From JAOAGA01 sp964540515 (lineage in GTDB: Bacteria; CALINM01), in assembly GCA_964540515.1 (NCBI GenBank), contig CAZIMS010000017.1, forward strand, positions 1 to 11,736: a DNA stretch of 11,736 bases. Direction: 5' to 3'. Position 1 is the stretch's first letter. The number at the start of each line of letters is the position of its first letter. Shown one piece after another: positions 1-6,366 of this stretch. The notes under the pieces are model-generated. The model was not told the DNA's origin. It worked only from the letters and a program-made list of their open reading frames with translations, and did not search any database. A program made the position numbers and the translations under genes.

Positions 1-37
1 CCTTACCCTCTACCTCTATCGCATCTTCCTTAGCCAT
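1..37 (-). CDS. infA: Translation initiation factor IF-1 (5' end only, cut by window edge)
   Basis: Only the first 12 codons are present, reading MAKEDAIEVEGK, which matches the very conserved IF-1 N-terminus. IF-1 is a small OB-fold protein that binds the A site of the 30S subunit and helps IF-2 and IF-3 select the initiator tRNA. The ATG lies inside the end of map, so the two genes overlap by 8 bp in different frames. An SD, GAGGAG, sits 4 nt before the ATG and is formed by the two Glu codons near the end of map. Finding infA after secY-adk-map is the usual order in many bacteria; rpmJ and rpsM would be expected beyond the left edge. The fragment is short, but the match and context are strong. 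Confidence 0.9.
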   Translation of the reverse strand, partial: MAKEDAIEVEGK

Positions 38-794
38 CTATCTCCTCGTCTAGGGTCAAAATTTGAGGACCATTTTTTGTAATAGCAATACAATGCTCAA
101 AATGTGCTGATAACTTGCCATCCATTGTTCTCGCTGTCCATCCATCATCATCTATCTTTACATCTGATGTGCCAGCATTAACCATTGGCTCTATTGCCAA
201 AACCATGCCCTCTTTTAATTTTACTCCACAACCAGGATTTCCAAAGTTTGGCACCTGTGGTTCTTCATGAAGATTTTTTCCTATCCCATGGCCAACAAAG
301 GCTTTCACTATGGAAAACCCTTTGCTTTCAACTGCTTTCTGTATAGCATAGGAAATATCGAACAATCTATTTCCTACCACAGCCTTCTCAATCCCTTTAT
401 ATAAGGACTCTTTTGTTACATCAATGAGTCTTTTTGCCTCTTCACTAACCTCTCCTACAGCAACAGTAACAGCTATGTCAGAATAAAAGCCATCTTTAAG
501 AGCACCAAAATCGAGGCTAACAATATCACCTTTCTTCAAAATCTTATCTTTTTTAGGTATACCGTGTACAACCTCGTCGTTTAAAGATATACAGATACTC
601 GCTGGATAACCGTTGTAACCTTTAAAGGCTGCCTTCACCTTATACCTATCAACTTCTGACTCGACAAAATCGTTTATATCTTTTGTTGATATACCTTCTT
701 TAATATTCTTTACTGTATTTGCTAATATTTTATACGCTATCTTGCCAATCTCTTTTAACTTTTTTATCTCAAAGTCATTCTTTAAATGAATCAA
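30..794 (-). CDS. map: Type I methionine aminopeptidase
   Basis: A 254-residue cytosolic metalloprotease that removes the initiator Met from nascent proteins after deformylation. The pita-bread-fold metal ligands are all visible: D95 in SLDFGA, D106 in YSDIA, H169 in GHGIG, E202 in IEPM and E233 in HFEHC. The substrate-binding H78 lies in VVHGIP. There is no N-terminal zinc-finger or SH3-binding extension, so this is the short bacterial type Ia form. The start is TTG, directly after the adk TAA with no gap. AGAAGGT lies 6 nt upstream, and the resulting N-terminus, MIHLKNDFEIKKLKEIGKIA, aligns with the usual family start. The 3' end overlaps infA by 8 bp. The position after secY and adk is conserved across many bacteria. 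Family identity is essentially certain; the exact start is likely. Confidence 0.97.
   Translation of the reverse strand: MIHLKNDFEIKKLKEIGKIAYKILANTVKNIKEGISTKDINDFVESEVDRYKVKAAFKGYNGYPASICISLNDEVVHGIPKKDKILKKGDIVSLDFGALKDGFYSDIAVTVAVGEVSEEAKRLIDVTKESLYKGIEKAVVGNRLFDISYAIQKAVESKGFSIVKAFVGHGIGKNLHEEPQVPNFGNPGCGVKLKEGMVLAIEPMVNAGTSDVKIDDDGWTARTMDGKLSAHFEHCIAITKNGPQILTLDEEIDG
42..47 (-). promoter_or_regulatory. Shine-Dalgarno of infA inside map
   Basis: GAGGAG on the minus strand, 4 nt before the infA ATG. It is also the two consecutive Glu codons in the C-terminal EEIDG of methionine aminopeptidase, so infA initiation depends on sequence inside map and is probably translationally coupled to it. 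Confidence 0.65.
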
Positions 795-1442
795 TTACTT
801 ACCTTCTAAAACTTTAACTATATCGTTAAAAATCTCATCAGGAGTTTTTTTGCCGTCTATCTCAACTAATATTGATTTCTTTGAATAAAAATCTAAGAGT
901 GGTGAAGTTTGTGAATGGTAAACGGATAATCTGTTTTTAATAGTCTCTTCATTATCATCTTGTCTCTGATAAAGCTCACCACCACACTTATCACAAATAC
1001 CTTCTTTCTTTGAGGGTTCAAAGACTATATGATACATCTGCCCACAGGACTTACATGTTCTTCTTCCTGTTAATCTCGTAAGCAACTCCTCATCTGGTAC
1101 TATTAATGCTAAAACCTTATCTAAAGGCATATTGAGATTTTGAAGCATCTTATCAAGAGCGTCTGCCTGCGCCACAGTTCTTGGAAAACCGTCAAGTATA
1201 AACCCTTTTTTGCAATCATCCTGCTTTAACCTGTCTTCCATGATTCCTATAACAATATCATCAGTTACAAGCTTACCTGCATCCATATACTCTTTTGCTT
1301 TTTTCCCAAGAGGTGTTCCTTCTTTTACAGCAGCCCTTAAAATATCACCTGTCGAGATCTGTGGAATACCATATCTTTCAATCAACATCTTTGCTTGAGT
1401 GCCCTTTCCAGCACCTGGTGGTCCTAAAAAAATTAGTTTCAT
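795..1442 (-). CDS. adk: Adenylate kinase, zinc-binding (four-cysteine LID) form
   Basis: A 215-residue cytosolic enzyme catalysing ATP + AMP = 2 ADP. Visible motifs are the P-loop GPPGAGKGT at residues 7-15, the AMP-binding region with STGDILR around 30-36, DGFPR at 84-88, and QDDNEETIKNRL at 161-172. The LID domain carries CKSC at 130-133 and CDKC at 150-153. This Cys4 set is known to bind structural zinc in Gram-positive and many thermophilic Adks. The chosen ATG gives the canonical N-terminus MKLIFLGPPG and has GGAGGGGG 5 nt upstream. An in-frame ATG 19 codons further upstream would overlap secY by 44 nt and add a charged, non-conserved leader, so I rejected it. The gene lies 13 nt after secY and abuts map, as in many bacteria. 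Confidence 0.97.
   Translation of the reverse strand: MKLIFLGPPGAGKGTQAKMLIERYGIPQISTGDILRAAVKEGTPLGKKAKEYMDAGKLVTDDIVIGIMEDRLKQDDCKKGFILDGFPRTVAQADALDKMLQNLNMPLDKVLALIVPDEELLTRLTGRRTCKSCGQMYHIVFEPSKKEGICDKCGGELYQRQDDNEETIKNRLSVYHSQTSPLLDFYSKKSILVEIDGKKTPDEIFNDIVKVLEGK
801..807 (-). promoter_or_regulatory. Shine-Dalgarno of map, supporting a TTG start
   Basis: AGAAGGT on the minus strand, 6 nt before TTG, lying in the last codons of adk. It is weaker than most SDs in this window. There is no nearby ATG that would keep the family N-terminus, so TTG is the best start. Confidence 0.55.
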
Positions 1443-1447
1443 ATCTT

Positions 1448-1455
1448 CCCCCTCC
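1448..1455 (-). promoter_or_regulatory. Shine-Dalgarno of adk
   Basis: GGAGGGGG on the minus strand, 5 nt before the ATG and immediately following the secY TAG stop, whose final G extends the purine run. It fixes the adk start at the ATG that gives MKLIFLGPPG and argues against the longer upstream-initiated form. Confidence 0.8.
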
Positions 1456-2781
1456 CTATCTTCTACCTCTAATTCTTCCTTTTCTTGTAAAACCCTCATA
1501 ACTTCTTGCTAACAAGAAAGTTTCTACTTGTGCAAGGGTATCAAGGGCAACACCTACAACTATTAAAAGAGCTGTGCCTCCAAAATAGAAAGGAACATTA
1601 AACTTACCAACAAGTATATTGGGAAGCACACAGATTATAGCAACATAAACAGCACCGCCAAGGGTTATACGAGATAAAATTCTATCTATATATTCTGCTG
1701 TCCTTGGCCCCGGTCTAATACCAGGTATGTAACCACCATACTTTTTGAGATTTTCAGATACATCGACGGGATTAAAAACTATTGCTGTATAGAAAAAGGC
1801 AAAAAAGATTATAAGAGAAACAAATAGTATATTATACAATAAGCTATCAGGTGATAGACTTCTTAATAGGCTATCAAGTATGGGAGCTTTACTTAATGCC
1901 TCTTGCGGCACAAAACTTGCCACTGTAGCAGGAAACATAAGTATTGAAGAAGCAAATATTGGTGGTATTACGCCAGATGAGTTAACTTTTAATGGTAGAT
2001 GGGTGCTTTGGTTTCCATAAACTTTATTACCAACTACCCTTTGTGGATAATGTATAGGTATCTTTCTCTGAGATGTTTCTATGAAAATAATAAGTCCGAT
2101 TACTACAATCATTAAAAGAACTATAAAAATTAAGAGAAAAAGATTAAGCTCCCCAGTTTTAATTAAATTAAATGTATTTCCAATAGCTGCAGGCATTCTT
2201 GCTACTATACCTGCAAAAATTATCAGAGAGATACCATTACCGATACCTCTTTCTGTAATCTGCTCACCAAGCCACATAATAAAGGCTGTACCTGCCGTAA
2301 GGGTAAGGGCTGTAATAATTCTAAAACCCCATCCAGGGTTTATAACTACACTCTGACCCAAAGGGCCAGTTGTATGCTCAAGACCATAGGCAATACCTAA
2401 GCCCTGAACTATACTTATAATGATCGTGCCATAACGTGTATATTGGCTTATCTTTTTTTTCCCTAAATCTCCTTCTTTTTGAAGTTTTGCCAAAGTGGGA
2501 GAGACAACAGTCAGAAGTTGCATAATAATAGATGAAGATATATATGGCATTATACCAAGGGCAAAGACAGAAAACCTCTCAAGGGCACCACCACTAAACA
2601 TATTGAAAAAACCAAATACGGTACCTCTCGCCATATTGAAAAACTCTGCCAGGGCCTCAGAATCTATTCCTGGCGTAGGTATATGAACCCCAATTCTATA
2701 AACTATCAACATTAAGATTGTAAATAAAAGTCTTTTGTTTAGCTCTGGAACCTTGGGTACATTTTGCATTTTATTGATCAA
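1456..2781 (-). CDS. secY: Protein translocase channel subunit SecY
   Basis: A 441-residue integral inner-membrane protein with about ten hydrophobic segments. It is the pore of the SecYEG complex that exports unfolded proteins and inserts membrane proteins with SecA or the ribosome. Visible landmarks are the first membrane segment near residues 18-35 followed by HIPTPGID; the TM2 region with LGIMPYISSSIIMQLL (75-90); the basic cytosolic loop with QRKIPIHYPQR (238-248); and the ribosome/SecA-contacting loop with GYIPGIRPGPRTAEYID (350-366). The start is TTG, overlapping the rplO TGA stop by 4 bp (TTGA). GGAGGT lies 6 nt upstream. The in-frame ATG at codon 5 would put the SD about 18 nt away, so TTG is preferred. 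The gene sits at its conserved place after rplO. Confidence 0.98.
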   Translation of the reverse strand: MINKMQNVPKVPELNKRLLFTILMLIVYRIGVHIPTPGIDSEALAEFFNMARGTVFGFFNMFSGGALERFSVFALGIMPYISSSIIMQLLTVVSPTLAKLQKEGDLGKKKISQYTRYGTIIISIVQGLGIAYGLEHTTGPLGQSVVINPGWGFRIITALTLTAGTAFIMWLGEQITERGIGNGISLIIFAGIVARMPAAIGNTFNLIKTGELNLFLLIFIVLLMIVVIGLIIFIETSQRKIPIHYPQRVVGNKVYGNQSTHLPLKVNSSGVIPPIFASSILMFPATVASFVPQEALSKAPILDSLLRSLSPDSLLYNILFVSLIIFFAFFYTAIVFNPVDVSENLKKYGGYIPGIRPGPRTAEYIDRILSRITLGGAVYVAIICVLPNILVGKFNVPFYFGGTALLIVVGVALDTLAQVETFLLARSYEGFTRKGRIRGRR

Positions 2782-3224
2782 TCTATTACCTCCGCCTTAC
2801 CACCAGCTTTTTCTATCTTTTCTATAGCCTGTTTACTAAATTTGTGAGCCTTAATTGTTAGAGGCACCTTTAGATCTCCTTCAGAGAGAACCTTTAAACC
2901 ATCATTAAGTTTTTTGATGATTTTTTTCTCTAATAGCATCTCTGGAGTTACTTCACTATTGGCTGGAAAAACATTGAAAGCCTCAAGGTTTAAGATGGCA
3001 TACTCTTTTTTAAATAAGGCGTTTTTAAAGCCTCTCTTGGGGATTCTTCTAACGAGAGGCATCTGACCACCCTCAAATATTGGAGATATGGATGCTCCAG
3101 CTCTTGCCGTTTGCCCTTTGCCACCTCTACAAGATGTTTTCCCATGCCCTGAGCCAGGACCTCTACCTACTCTTTTATTTTTTTTAACAGCTCCTGCTGC
3201 AGGTTTTAAGTTATTTAGCTTCAT
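2778..3224 (-). CDS. rplO: 50S ribosomal protein L15
   Basis: A 148-residue large-subunit protein that binds 23S rRNA and joins in late 50S assembly. The family pattern is clear: MKLNNLKPAAGAVKKNKRVG, then the very basic Gly-rich segment GRGPGSGHGKTSCRGGKGQ, then GGQMPLVRRIPKRGF around residues 52-66, and a globular C-terminus ending KAEVID. A GTG one codon upstream is also in frame. I prefer the ATG because families usually begin MKLN and because the SD is only 1 nt from the GTG but 4 nt from the ATG. The stop TGA overlaps the secY TTG, suggesting coupled translation into secY. The rpmD stop lies 8 nt upstream, within the SD. Confidence 0.97.
   Translation of the reverse strand: MKLNNLKPAAGAVKKNKRVGRGPGSGHGKTSCRGGKGQTARAGASISPIFEGGQMPLVRRIPKRGFKNALFKKEYAILNLEAFNVFPANSEVTPEMLLEKKIIKKLNDGLKVLSEGDLKVPLTIKAHKFSKQAIEKIEKAGGKAEVID
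2788..2793 (-). promoter_or_regulatory. Shine-Dalgarno of secY, deciding a TTG start
   Basis: GGAGGT on the minus strand, 6 nt before TTG and encoded within the last codons of rplO (the Ala-Glu-Val part of AEVID). Its spacing suits TTG and not the ATG four codons later. Confidence 0.8.
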
Positions 3225-3228
3225 CACT

Positions 3229-3234
3229 CCTCCT
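3229..3234 (-). promoter_or_regulatory. Shine-Dalgarno of rplO
   Basis: AGGAGG on the minus strand, with its first two bases also being the last two of the rpmD TAG stop. Spacing is 4 nt to the ATG and 1 nt to the adjacent GTG, favouring the ATG. Confidence 0.7.
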
Positions 3235-3415
3235 AAATCTCTTTAACAGAAAGAAGATGTCTTATCTTTTCTATCATACCTCTTATAGAAGGGGTATCAT
3301 CTTTCACAACCTTACTATGGGGTCTTTTCAAACCTAAGCCAATAGCAGTTGCTCTCTGATCTTCTCTACATCCTGCTAAACTTCTTTTTAATGTTATCTC
3401 AATTTTATTACTCAT
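3233..3415 (-). CDS. rpmD: 50S ribosomal protein L30
   Basis: A 60-residue bacterial-type L30, a small large-subunit protein. The pattern IEITLKRSLAGCREDQRATA, then LGLKRPHSKVVKDDTPSIRG and MIEKIRHLLSV, matches the family over its entire length. The ATG start has GAGGTGAT about 6 nt upstream. The gap from rpsE is 20 nt and the TAG stop feeds directly into the rplO SD. Its place between rpsE and rplO is the standard spc order. L30 is missing from some bacterial lineages, so its presence gives a small taxonomic hint. Confidence 0.97.
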   Translation of the reverse strand: MSNKIEITLKRSLAGCREDQRATAIGLGLKRPHSKVVKDDTPSIRGMIEKIRHLLSVKEI

Positions 3416-3435
3416 CCTTCCATCACCTCTAATAT

Positions 3436-3948
3436 TTAGGATTTAAAAAGTTCGTAACCTTTGAGTTCTATACCTCTTTTCTTTGCTATTTCCTCAGGAT
3501 TAGTAAGACTCAAAAGGGCATTAATGGTTGCTTTAACAACATTGTGGTAGTTGGAAGATCCAATTATTTTAGTCAAAACATTATGTATCCCTGCAGACTC
3601 AACTACAGCTCTTACAGTAGAACCAGCTATAACTCCTGTACCTGGTGATGCTGGCATCAATAACACTTTCGTTGAACCCATCTCACCTATAATCTCGTGA
3701 GGTATTGTGCCATCGACAACAGGAACTTTTACTAGATCTCTTTTGGCTTTATCTACAGCCTTTCTAATTGCCTCAGATACTTCTCTCGCCTTGCCCAGTC
3801 CCAATCCTATAGTTCCCTGACCATCACCAACAACAACAAGAGCACTAAACCTAAACCTTCTACCGCCTTTTACAACCTTAGCAACTCTGTTTATAGCAAT
3901 TAGTCTGTCAACTAACTGAGGTTCTGTTTTTCCAAAATCTTCTATCAT
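3436..3948 (-). CDS. rpsE: 30S ribosomal protein S5
   Basis: A 170-residue small-subunit protein at the mRNA entry side, involved in decoding accuracy and mRNA unwinding. The N-terminal double-stranded-RNA-binding fold is seen as LVDRLIAINRVAKVVKGGRR followed by ALVVVGDGQGTIGLGLGKA (residues 36-54). The C-terminal S5 domain contains LLMPASPGTGVIAGSTVRAV. The KVVKGG loop at 24-29 corresponds to the loop linked to spectinomycin response in E. coli and looks wild-type. The ATG has the best SD in the window, TAAGGAGGT, whose TAA is the rplR stop codon. Length and order are typical. Confidence 0.98.
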   Translation of the reverse strand: MIEDFGKTEPQLVDRLIAINRVAKVVKGGRRFRFSALVVVGDGQGTIGLGLGKAREVSEAIRKAVDKAKRDLVKVPVVDGTIPHEIIGEMGSTKVLLMPASPGTGVIAGSTVRAVVESAGIHNVLTKIIGSSNYHNVVKATINALLSLTNPEEIAKKRGIELKGYELFKS

Positions 3949-3951
3949 TTA

Positions 3952-3960
3952 ACCTCCTTA
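3952..3960 (-). promoter_or_regulatory. rplR stop codon fused to rpsE Shine-Dalgarno
   Basis: TAAGGAGGT on the minus strand: the TAA ends rplR and is part of a near-perfect anti-SD complement, with a short 3-nt spacer to the rpsE ATG. This is the clearest example of the stop-in-SD design repeated along the operon. Confidence 0.8.
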
Positions 3961-4323
3961 AAATTTAAGACCTGCTTCTCTTGCAGCGTCTGCTAATACT
4001 TTTACTCTACCGTGATATAGATAACCATTTCTATCAAAGACAACCTTTTCCACACCTAACTTAAGAGCCCTTTCGGCAATTGCCTTACCTATAGCAAAAG
4101 CAGCCTCTTTAGATTTTAAGCTTTTTAAATCTGTAGTTAGGGTCTTTTCCATTGTAGAGGCTGAACAGATTGTATGACCTCTCTCATCATCTATTAGCTG
4201 GGCGTATATATGATTTAAGCTCCTATAGACACAAAGTCTTGGTCTCTCTGAATTGCCAGCAATCTTTTTTCTAATCCTTTTTTTTCTCTTAATCCTTGGT
4301 TCTATCTTTTTTGTGCCAACCAT
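3958..4323 (-). CDS. rplR: 50S ribosomal protein L18
   Basis: A 121-residue protein that binds 5S rRNA and, with L5, anchors it in the central protuberance. A basic tail (IEPRIKRKKRIRKKI) precedes the conserved RPRLCVYRSLNHIYAQLIDD and the C-terminal VVFDRNGYLYHGRVKVLADA and REAGLKF. The ATG has AAGGAG upstream at good spacing; the gap from rplF is 17 nt. The TAA stop is the first three bases of the rpsE SD, so translation of S5 probably follows L18 closely. Normal length, nothing missing. Confidence 0.98.
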   Translation of the reverse strand: MVGTKKIEPRIKRKKRIRKKIAGNSERPRLCVYRSLNHIYAQLIDDERGHTICSASTMEKTLTTDLKSLKSKEAAFAIGKAIAERALKLGVEKVVFDRNGYLYHGRVKVLADAAREAGLKF

Positions 4324-4340
4324 ATATAATACTCCTTAGG

Positions 4341-4883
4341 TTATTTCTTGCCTGCAGTCTTACCGGGTTTTAGTTTTATAAACTGACCTGCCTTTCTGAC
4401 ACCTTTGCCTTTATAAATATCAATTCTTCTAAGAGCTAATATGTTCGCAGCGGTCTGTCCCAAAAGCTCTTTGTCTATGGAAGAAAGAGAAATTTTGGTC
4501 TGCTTATCAACAGCTGCTGATACACCATTGGGCAAGTTAAACTTGATTGGATGTGTGTATCCTAAGGTAAAATTAAGGTCTTTCCCCTGTACCTCAGCCC
4601 TGTAACCAACACCAACGAGCTCCAGATCCATTGTGAATCCTTCGCTTACACCTTTCACCATATTTGCTAGCTTAGCCCTCATTAAACCATGATAGGCTCT
4701 TGTTTCTTTATCATCATCTTCTCTTTTTAGCATTACACTGTTATCAGTAACCTCAACTGATATTTTTGGCATTAAAGGATGTTCAAGCATACCTTTAGGT
4801 CCTTCTACTGATAACATGTTTTCTTTTACTGATATCTTAACGTTTTTTGGAAGAACTATTGGTTTTCTGCCAATTCTAGACAT
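4341..4883 (-). CDS. rplF: 50S ribosomal protein L6
   Basis: A 180-residue protein placed near the sarcin-ricin loop and factor-binding site of the 50S subunit. Its two tandem L6 folds are visible: MSRIGRKPIVLPKNVKISV with VEGPKGMLEHPL in the first, and ELVGVGYRAEVQGKDLNFTLGY through ADNILALRR-like sequence (here AANILALRRIDIYKGKGVR) in the second. The basic tail ends GKTAGKK. The ATG follows an SD formed by the rpsH stop (TAAGGAG). The order rpsH-rplF-rplR is canonical. Confidence 0.98.
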   Translation of the reverse strand: MSRIGRKPIVLPKNVKISVKENMLSVEGPKGMLEHPLMPKISVEVTDNSVMLKREDDDKETRAYHGLMRAKLANMVKGVSEGFTMDLELVGVGYRAEVQGKDLNFTLGYTHPIKFNLPNGVSAAVDKQTKISLSSIDKELLGQTAANILALRRIDIYKGKGVRKAGQFIKLKPGKTAGKK

Positions 4884-4894
4884 TTAATTACTCC

Positions 4895-5284
4895 TTACCA
4901 TATTTTACAAATTATTTCGCCACCTACGTTATTCTCCGCAGCCTCTCTATCTGTCATAAGTCCCTTTGAAGTGCTTAATATTGATATACCTAATCCTCTC
5001 CTAACAGGAGTTATCTGATCTTTTTCAGTATAAATTCTTCTGCCTGGCTTACTTATCCTAACTATATTATTTATTATGGGTTTTTTCTTATTATCATAAG
5101 CCAGCATTATCTTAATATAATTATGATTACCTTGTCTTACAACCTCGTATGATGGTATAAAGCCTTCTTTTTTCATAACTTCAAGGATGTTCTCCTTAAG
5201 CTTAGAATGAGATACTAACACCTCACTTTTTTTAGCTCTACAGCCATTCCTAATTATTGTTAGCATATCTGCAATAACATCCAT
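4895..5284 (-). CDS. rpsH: 30S ribosomal protein S8
   Basis: A 129-residue primary binder of the central domain of 16S rRNA (helix 21), needed for platform assembly. The N-terminus MDVIADMLTIIRNG and the C-terminal signature RRGLGISILSTSKGLMTDREAAENNVGGEIICKIW (described here in parts: GLGISILSTSKG, then VGGEIICKIW) are diagnostic. In E. coli S8 represses the spc mRNA at the rplX-rplE region; I could not see a convincing mimic of its 16S site there. The ATG has GGAG upstream, part of the rpsN stop-SD fusion. Confidence 0.97.
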   Translation of the reverse strand: MDVIADMLTIIRNGCRAKKSEVLVSHSKLKENILEVMKKEGFIPSYEVVRQGNHNYIKIMLAYDNKKKPIINNIVRISKPGRRIYTEKDQITPVRRGLGISILSTSKGLMTDREAAENNVGGEIICKIW

Positions 5285-5294
5285 ATATATCTCC

Positions 5295-5480
5295 TTACCA
5301 GCTTGCTTTTACTACACCAGGGATCTCTCCCTGAGAAGCTAATTTCCTAAAACAAAGCCTACACATATCGAAATCTCTAATAAAGGCACGGGGTCTGCCA
5401 CACAAAGGACATCTGTTATACATCCTCACTTTAAATTTAGGTTTTCTTTGTGCCTTAACCATCATACTAATTTTTGCCAC
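5295..5480 (-). CDS. rpsN: 30S ribosomal protein S14, zinc-binding (type Z) form
   Basis: A 61-residue short S14, part of the 30S head near the A site. It has four zinc-ligand cysteines as CPLC at 24-27 and CRLC at 40-43, and the conserved C-terminus GEIPGVVKASW. This is the C+ paralogue, in contrast to the longer (about 100 residues) zinc-free form of E. coli. Genomes with this form can carry a zinc-free copy elsewhere, which cannot be seen here. The start is GTG, giving MAKISMM, consistent with the family; TAAGGAGG ends 5 nt upstream, with its TAA being the rplE stop. The position between rplE and rpsH is standard. Confidence 0.98.
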   Translation of the reverse strand: MAKISMMVKAQRKPKFKVRMYNRCPLCGRPRAFIRDFDMCRLCFRKLASQGEIPGVVKASW

Positions 5481-5485
5481 AAAAG

Positions 5486-5493
5486 CCTCCTTA
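5486..5493 (-). promoter_or_regulatory. Shine-Dalgarno of rpsN supporting a GTG start
   Basis: TAAGGAGG on the minus strand, 5 nt before GTG. The TAA is the rplE stop. The in-frame ATGs at codons 6 and 7 would be 20 nt or more from the SD and would delete the family N-terminus, so GTG is preferred. Confidence 0.8.
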
Positions 5494-6030
5494 ATCTCTA
5501 AAAGGAAAGCCGAAAGCTTTTAACAATGCCTTTGCTTCCTCATCATTTTTTGCGGTTGTTGTAAAAGTTATGTTCATACCTTTAATCTTCTCAACCTTAT
5601 CATAATCTATCTCAGGAAAAATAAGTTGCTCTTTTATACCAAGCGTATAGTTACCTCTGCCATCAAAGGACTTAGAGGAGATGCCTTTGAAGTCTCTAAC
5701 ACGTGGAAGGGCTACTGTTAAAAATCTCTCGAGAAATTCATACATTCTATTACTTCTTAAAGTTACCATAACCCCTATTGGCAGTCCTTTTCTTAATTTG
5801 AAATTCGAGATGGCCTTCTTTGCCTTTGTAACAACAGGCTTTTGACCTGTAATAGCCTTAATCTCCTCCACACTTTTATCAATTAGCTTGATATTCTGAG
5901 TTGCCTCACCAAGACCAACATTAATAACAATCTTCTCTAGTTTTGGAACTTGATTTACATTCTTATATCCCAGCTCCGCGAGAAGCTTTTTCTTAATCTC
6001 TTTCTCATACAACTCTCTGAGTCTTGCCAT
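5491..6030 (-). CDS. rplE: 50S ribosomal protein L5
   Basis: A 179-residue protein that binds 5S rRNA with L18 and contacts P-site tRNA and the 30S head. Family blocks are PKLEKIVINVGLGEA near residues 29-43, ITGQKPVVTKAKKAISNFKL, LRKGLPIGVMVTLR, the region LERFLTVALPRVRDFKG, the loop GRGNYTLGIKEQLIFPEI, and the C-terminal GMNITFTTTAKNDEEAKALL. All are present and in order. The ATG has GAGGTGA upstream, where the rplX TAA is again part of the SD region. Length is typical (about 180). Confidence 0.98.
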   Translation of the reverse strand: MARLRELYEKEIKKKLLAELGYKNVNQVPKLEKIVINVGLGEATQNIKLIDKSVEEIKAITGQKPVVTKAKKAISNFKLRKGLPIGVMVTLRSNRMYEFLERFLTVALPRVRDFKGISSKSFDGRGNYTLGIKEQLIFPEIDYDKVEKIKGMNITFTTTAKNDEEAKALLKAFGFPFRD

Positions 6031-6040
6031 GCTTCACCTC

Positions 6041-6355
6041 TTATATAATTTCTCCACATTTTTTACAAACACGAGCCTTTGAACCGTCTTGCAGTACCTT
6101 CTTACCAATCCTTACACCTTTCTGGCACTTTTTGCAGTATAATAAAACATTAGAAACATCAAGGGGCATCTCTTTCTCGATAATACCGCCTTGAGGATTT
6201 ATCTGCGTTGGTTTAACATGTCTTTTTACTATATTAATCTTTTCAACAACCACCTTGTTTTTATCTCTCAAAACTTTTAATATCTTACCTGTTTTACCTT
6301 TGTCTTTTCCGACAAGAGTTATAACCAAATCATCTTTTTTTAAGTATGTGCTCAT
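6041..6355 (-). CDS. rplX: 50S ribosomal protein L24, with a C-terminal four-cysteine motif
   Basis: A 104-residue assembly-initiator protein that binds the 5' end of 23S rRNA and sits near the exit tunnel. A KOW motif occupies the N-terminus (KKDDLVITLVGKDKGKTGKI). It is followed by VVVEKINIVKRHVKPTQ and the GGIIEKEMPLDVSNV strand. The C-terminal part contains CKKC at residues 74-77 and CKKC at 97-100, a likely zinc-ribbon; such cysteines occur in L24 of many but not all bacteria. The ATG has AGGAG upstream, built on the rplN TAG stop. Confidence 0.98.
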   Translation of the reverse strand: MSTYLKKDDLVITLVGKDKGKTGKILKVLRDKNKVVVEKINIVKRHVKPTQINPQGGIIEKEMPLDVSNVLLYCKKCQKGVRIGKKVLQDGSKARVCKKCGEII

Positions 6356-6366
6356 ATCTAAATCTC

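Noticed and set aside
1443..1499. Upstream in-frame ATG extending adk by 19 residues
   Set aside because: It would overlap secY by 44 nt, adds a charged Glu-rich leader that the family lacks, and the strong SD sits just before the internal ATG.
1210..2686. Several plus-strand frames opposite adk and secY
   Set aside because: Their hydrophobic look follows from the antisense of the secY membrane segments and adk; they cross conserved coding sequence and have no supporting signals.
2767..2769. ATG at codon 5 of secY as the true start
   Set aside because: The SD would be about 18 nt away, compared with 6 nt for the TTG.
6031..6060. S8-type repressor site at the rplX-rplE junction, as in E. coli
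   Set aside because: I could not draw a helix with the expected 16S-like core; needs a structure search before any claim.
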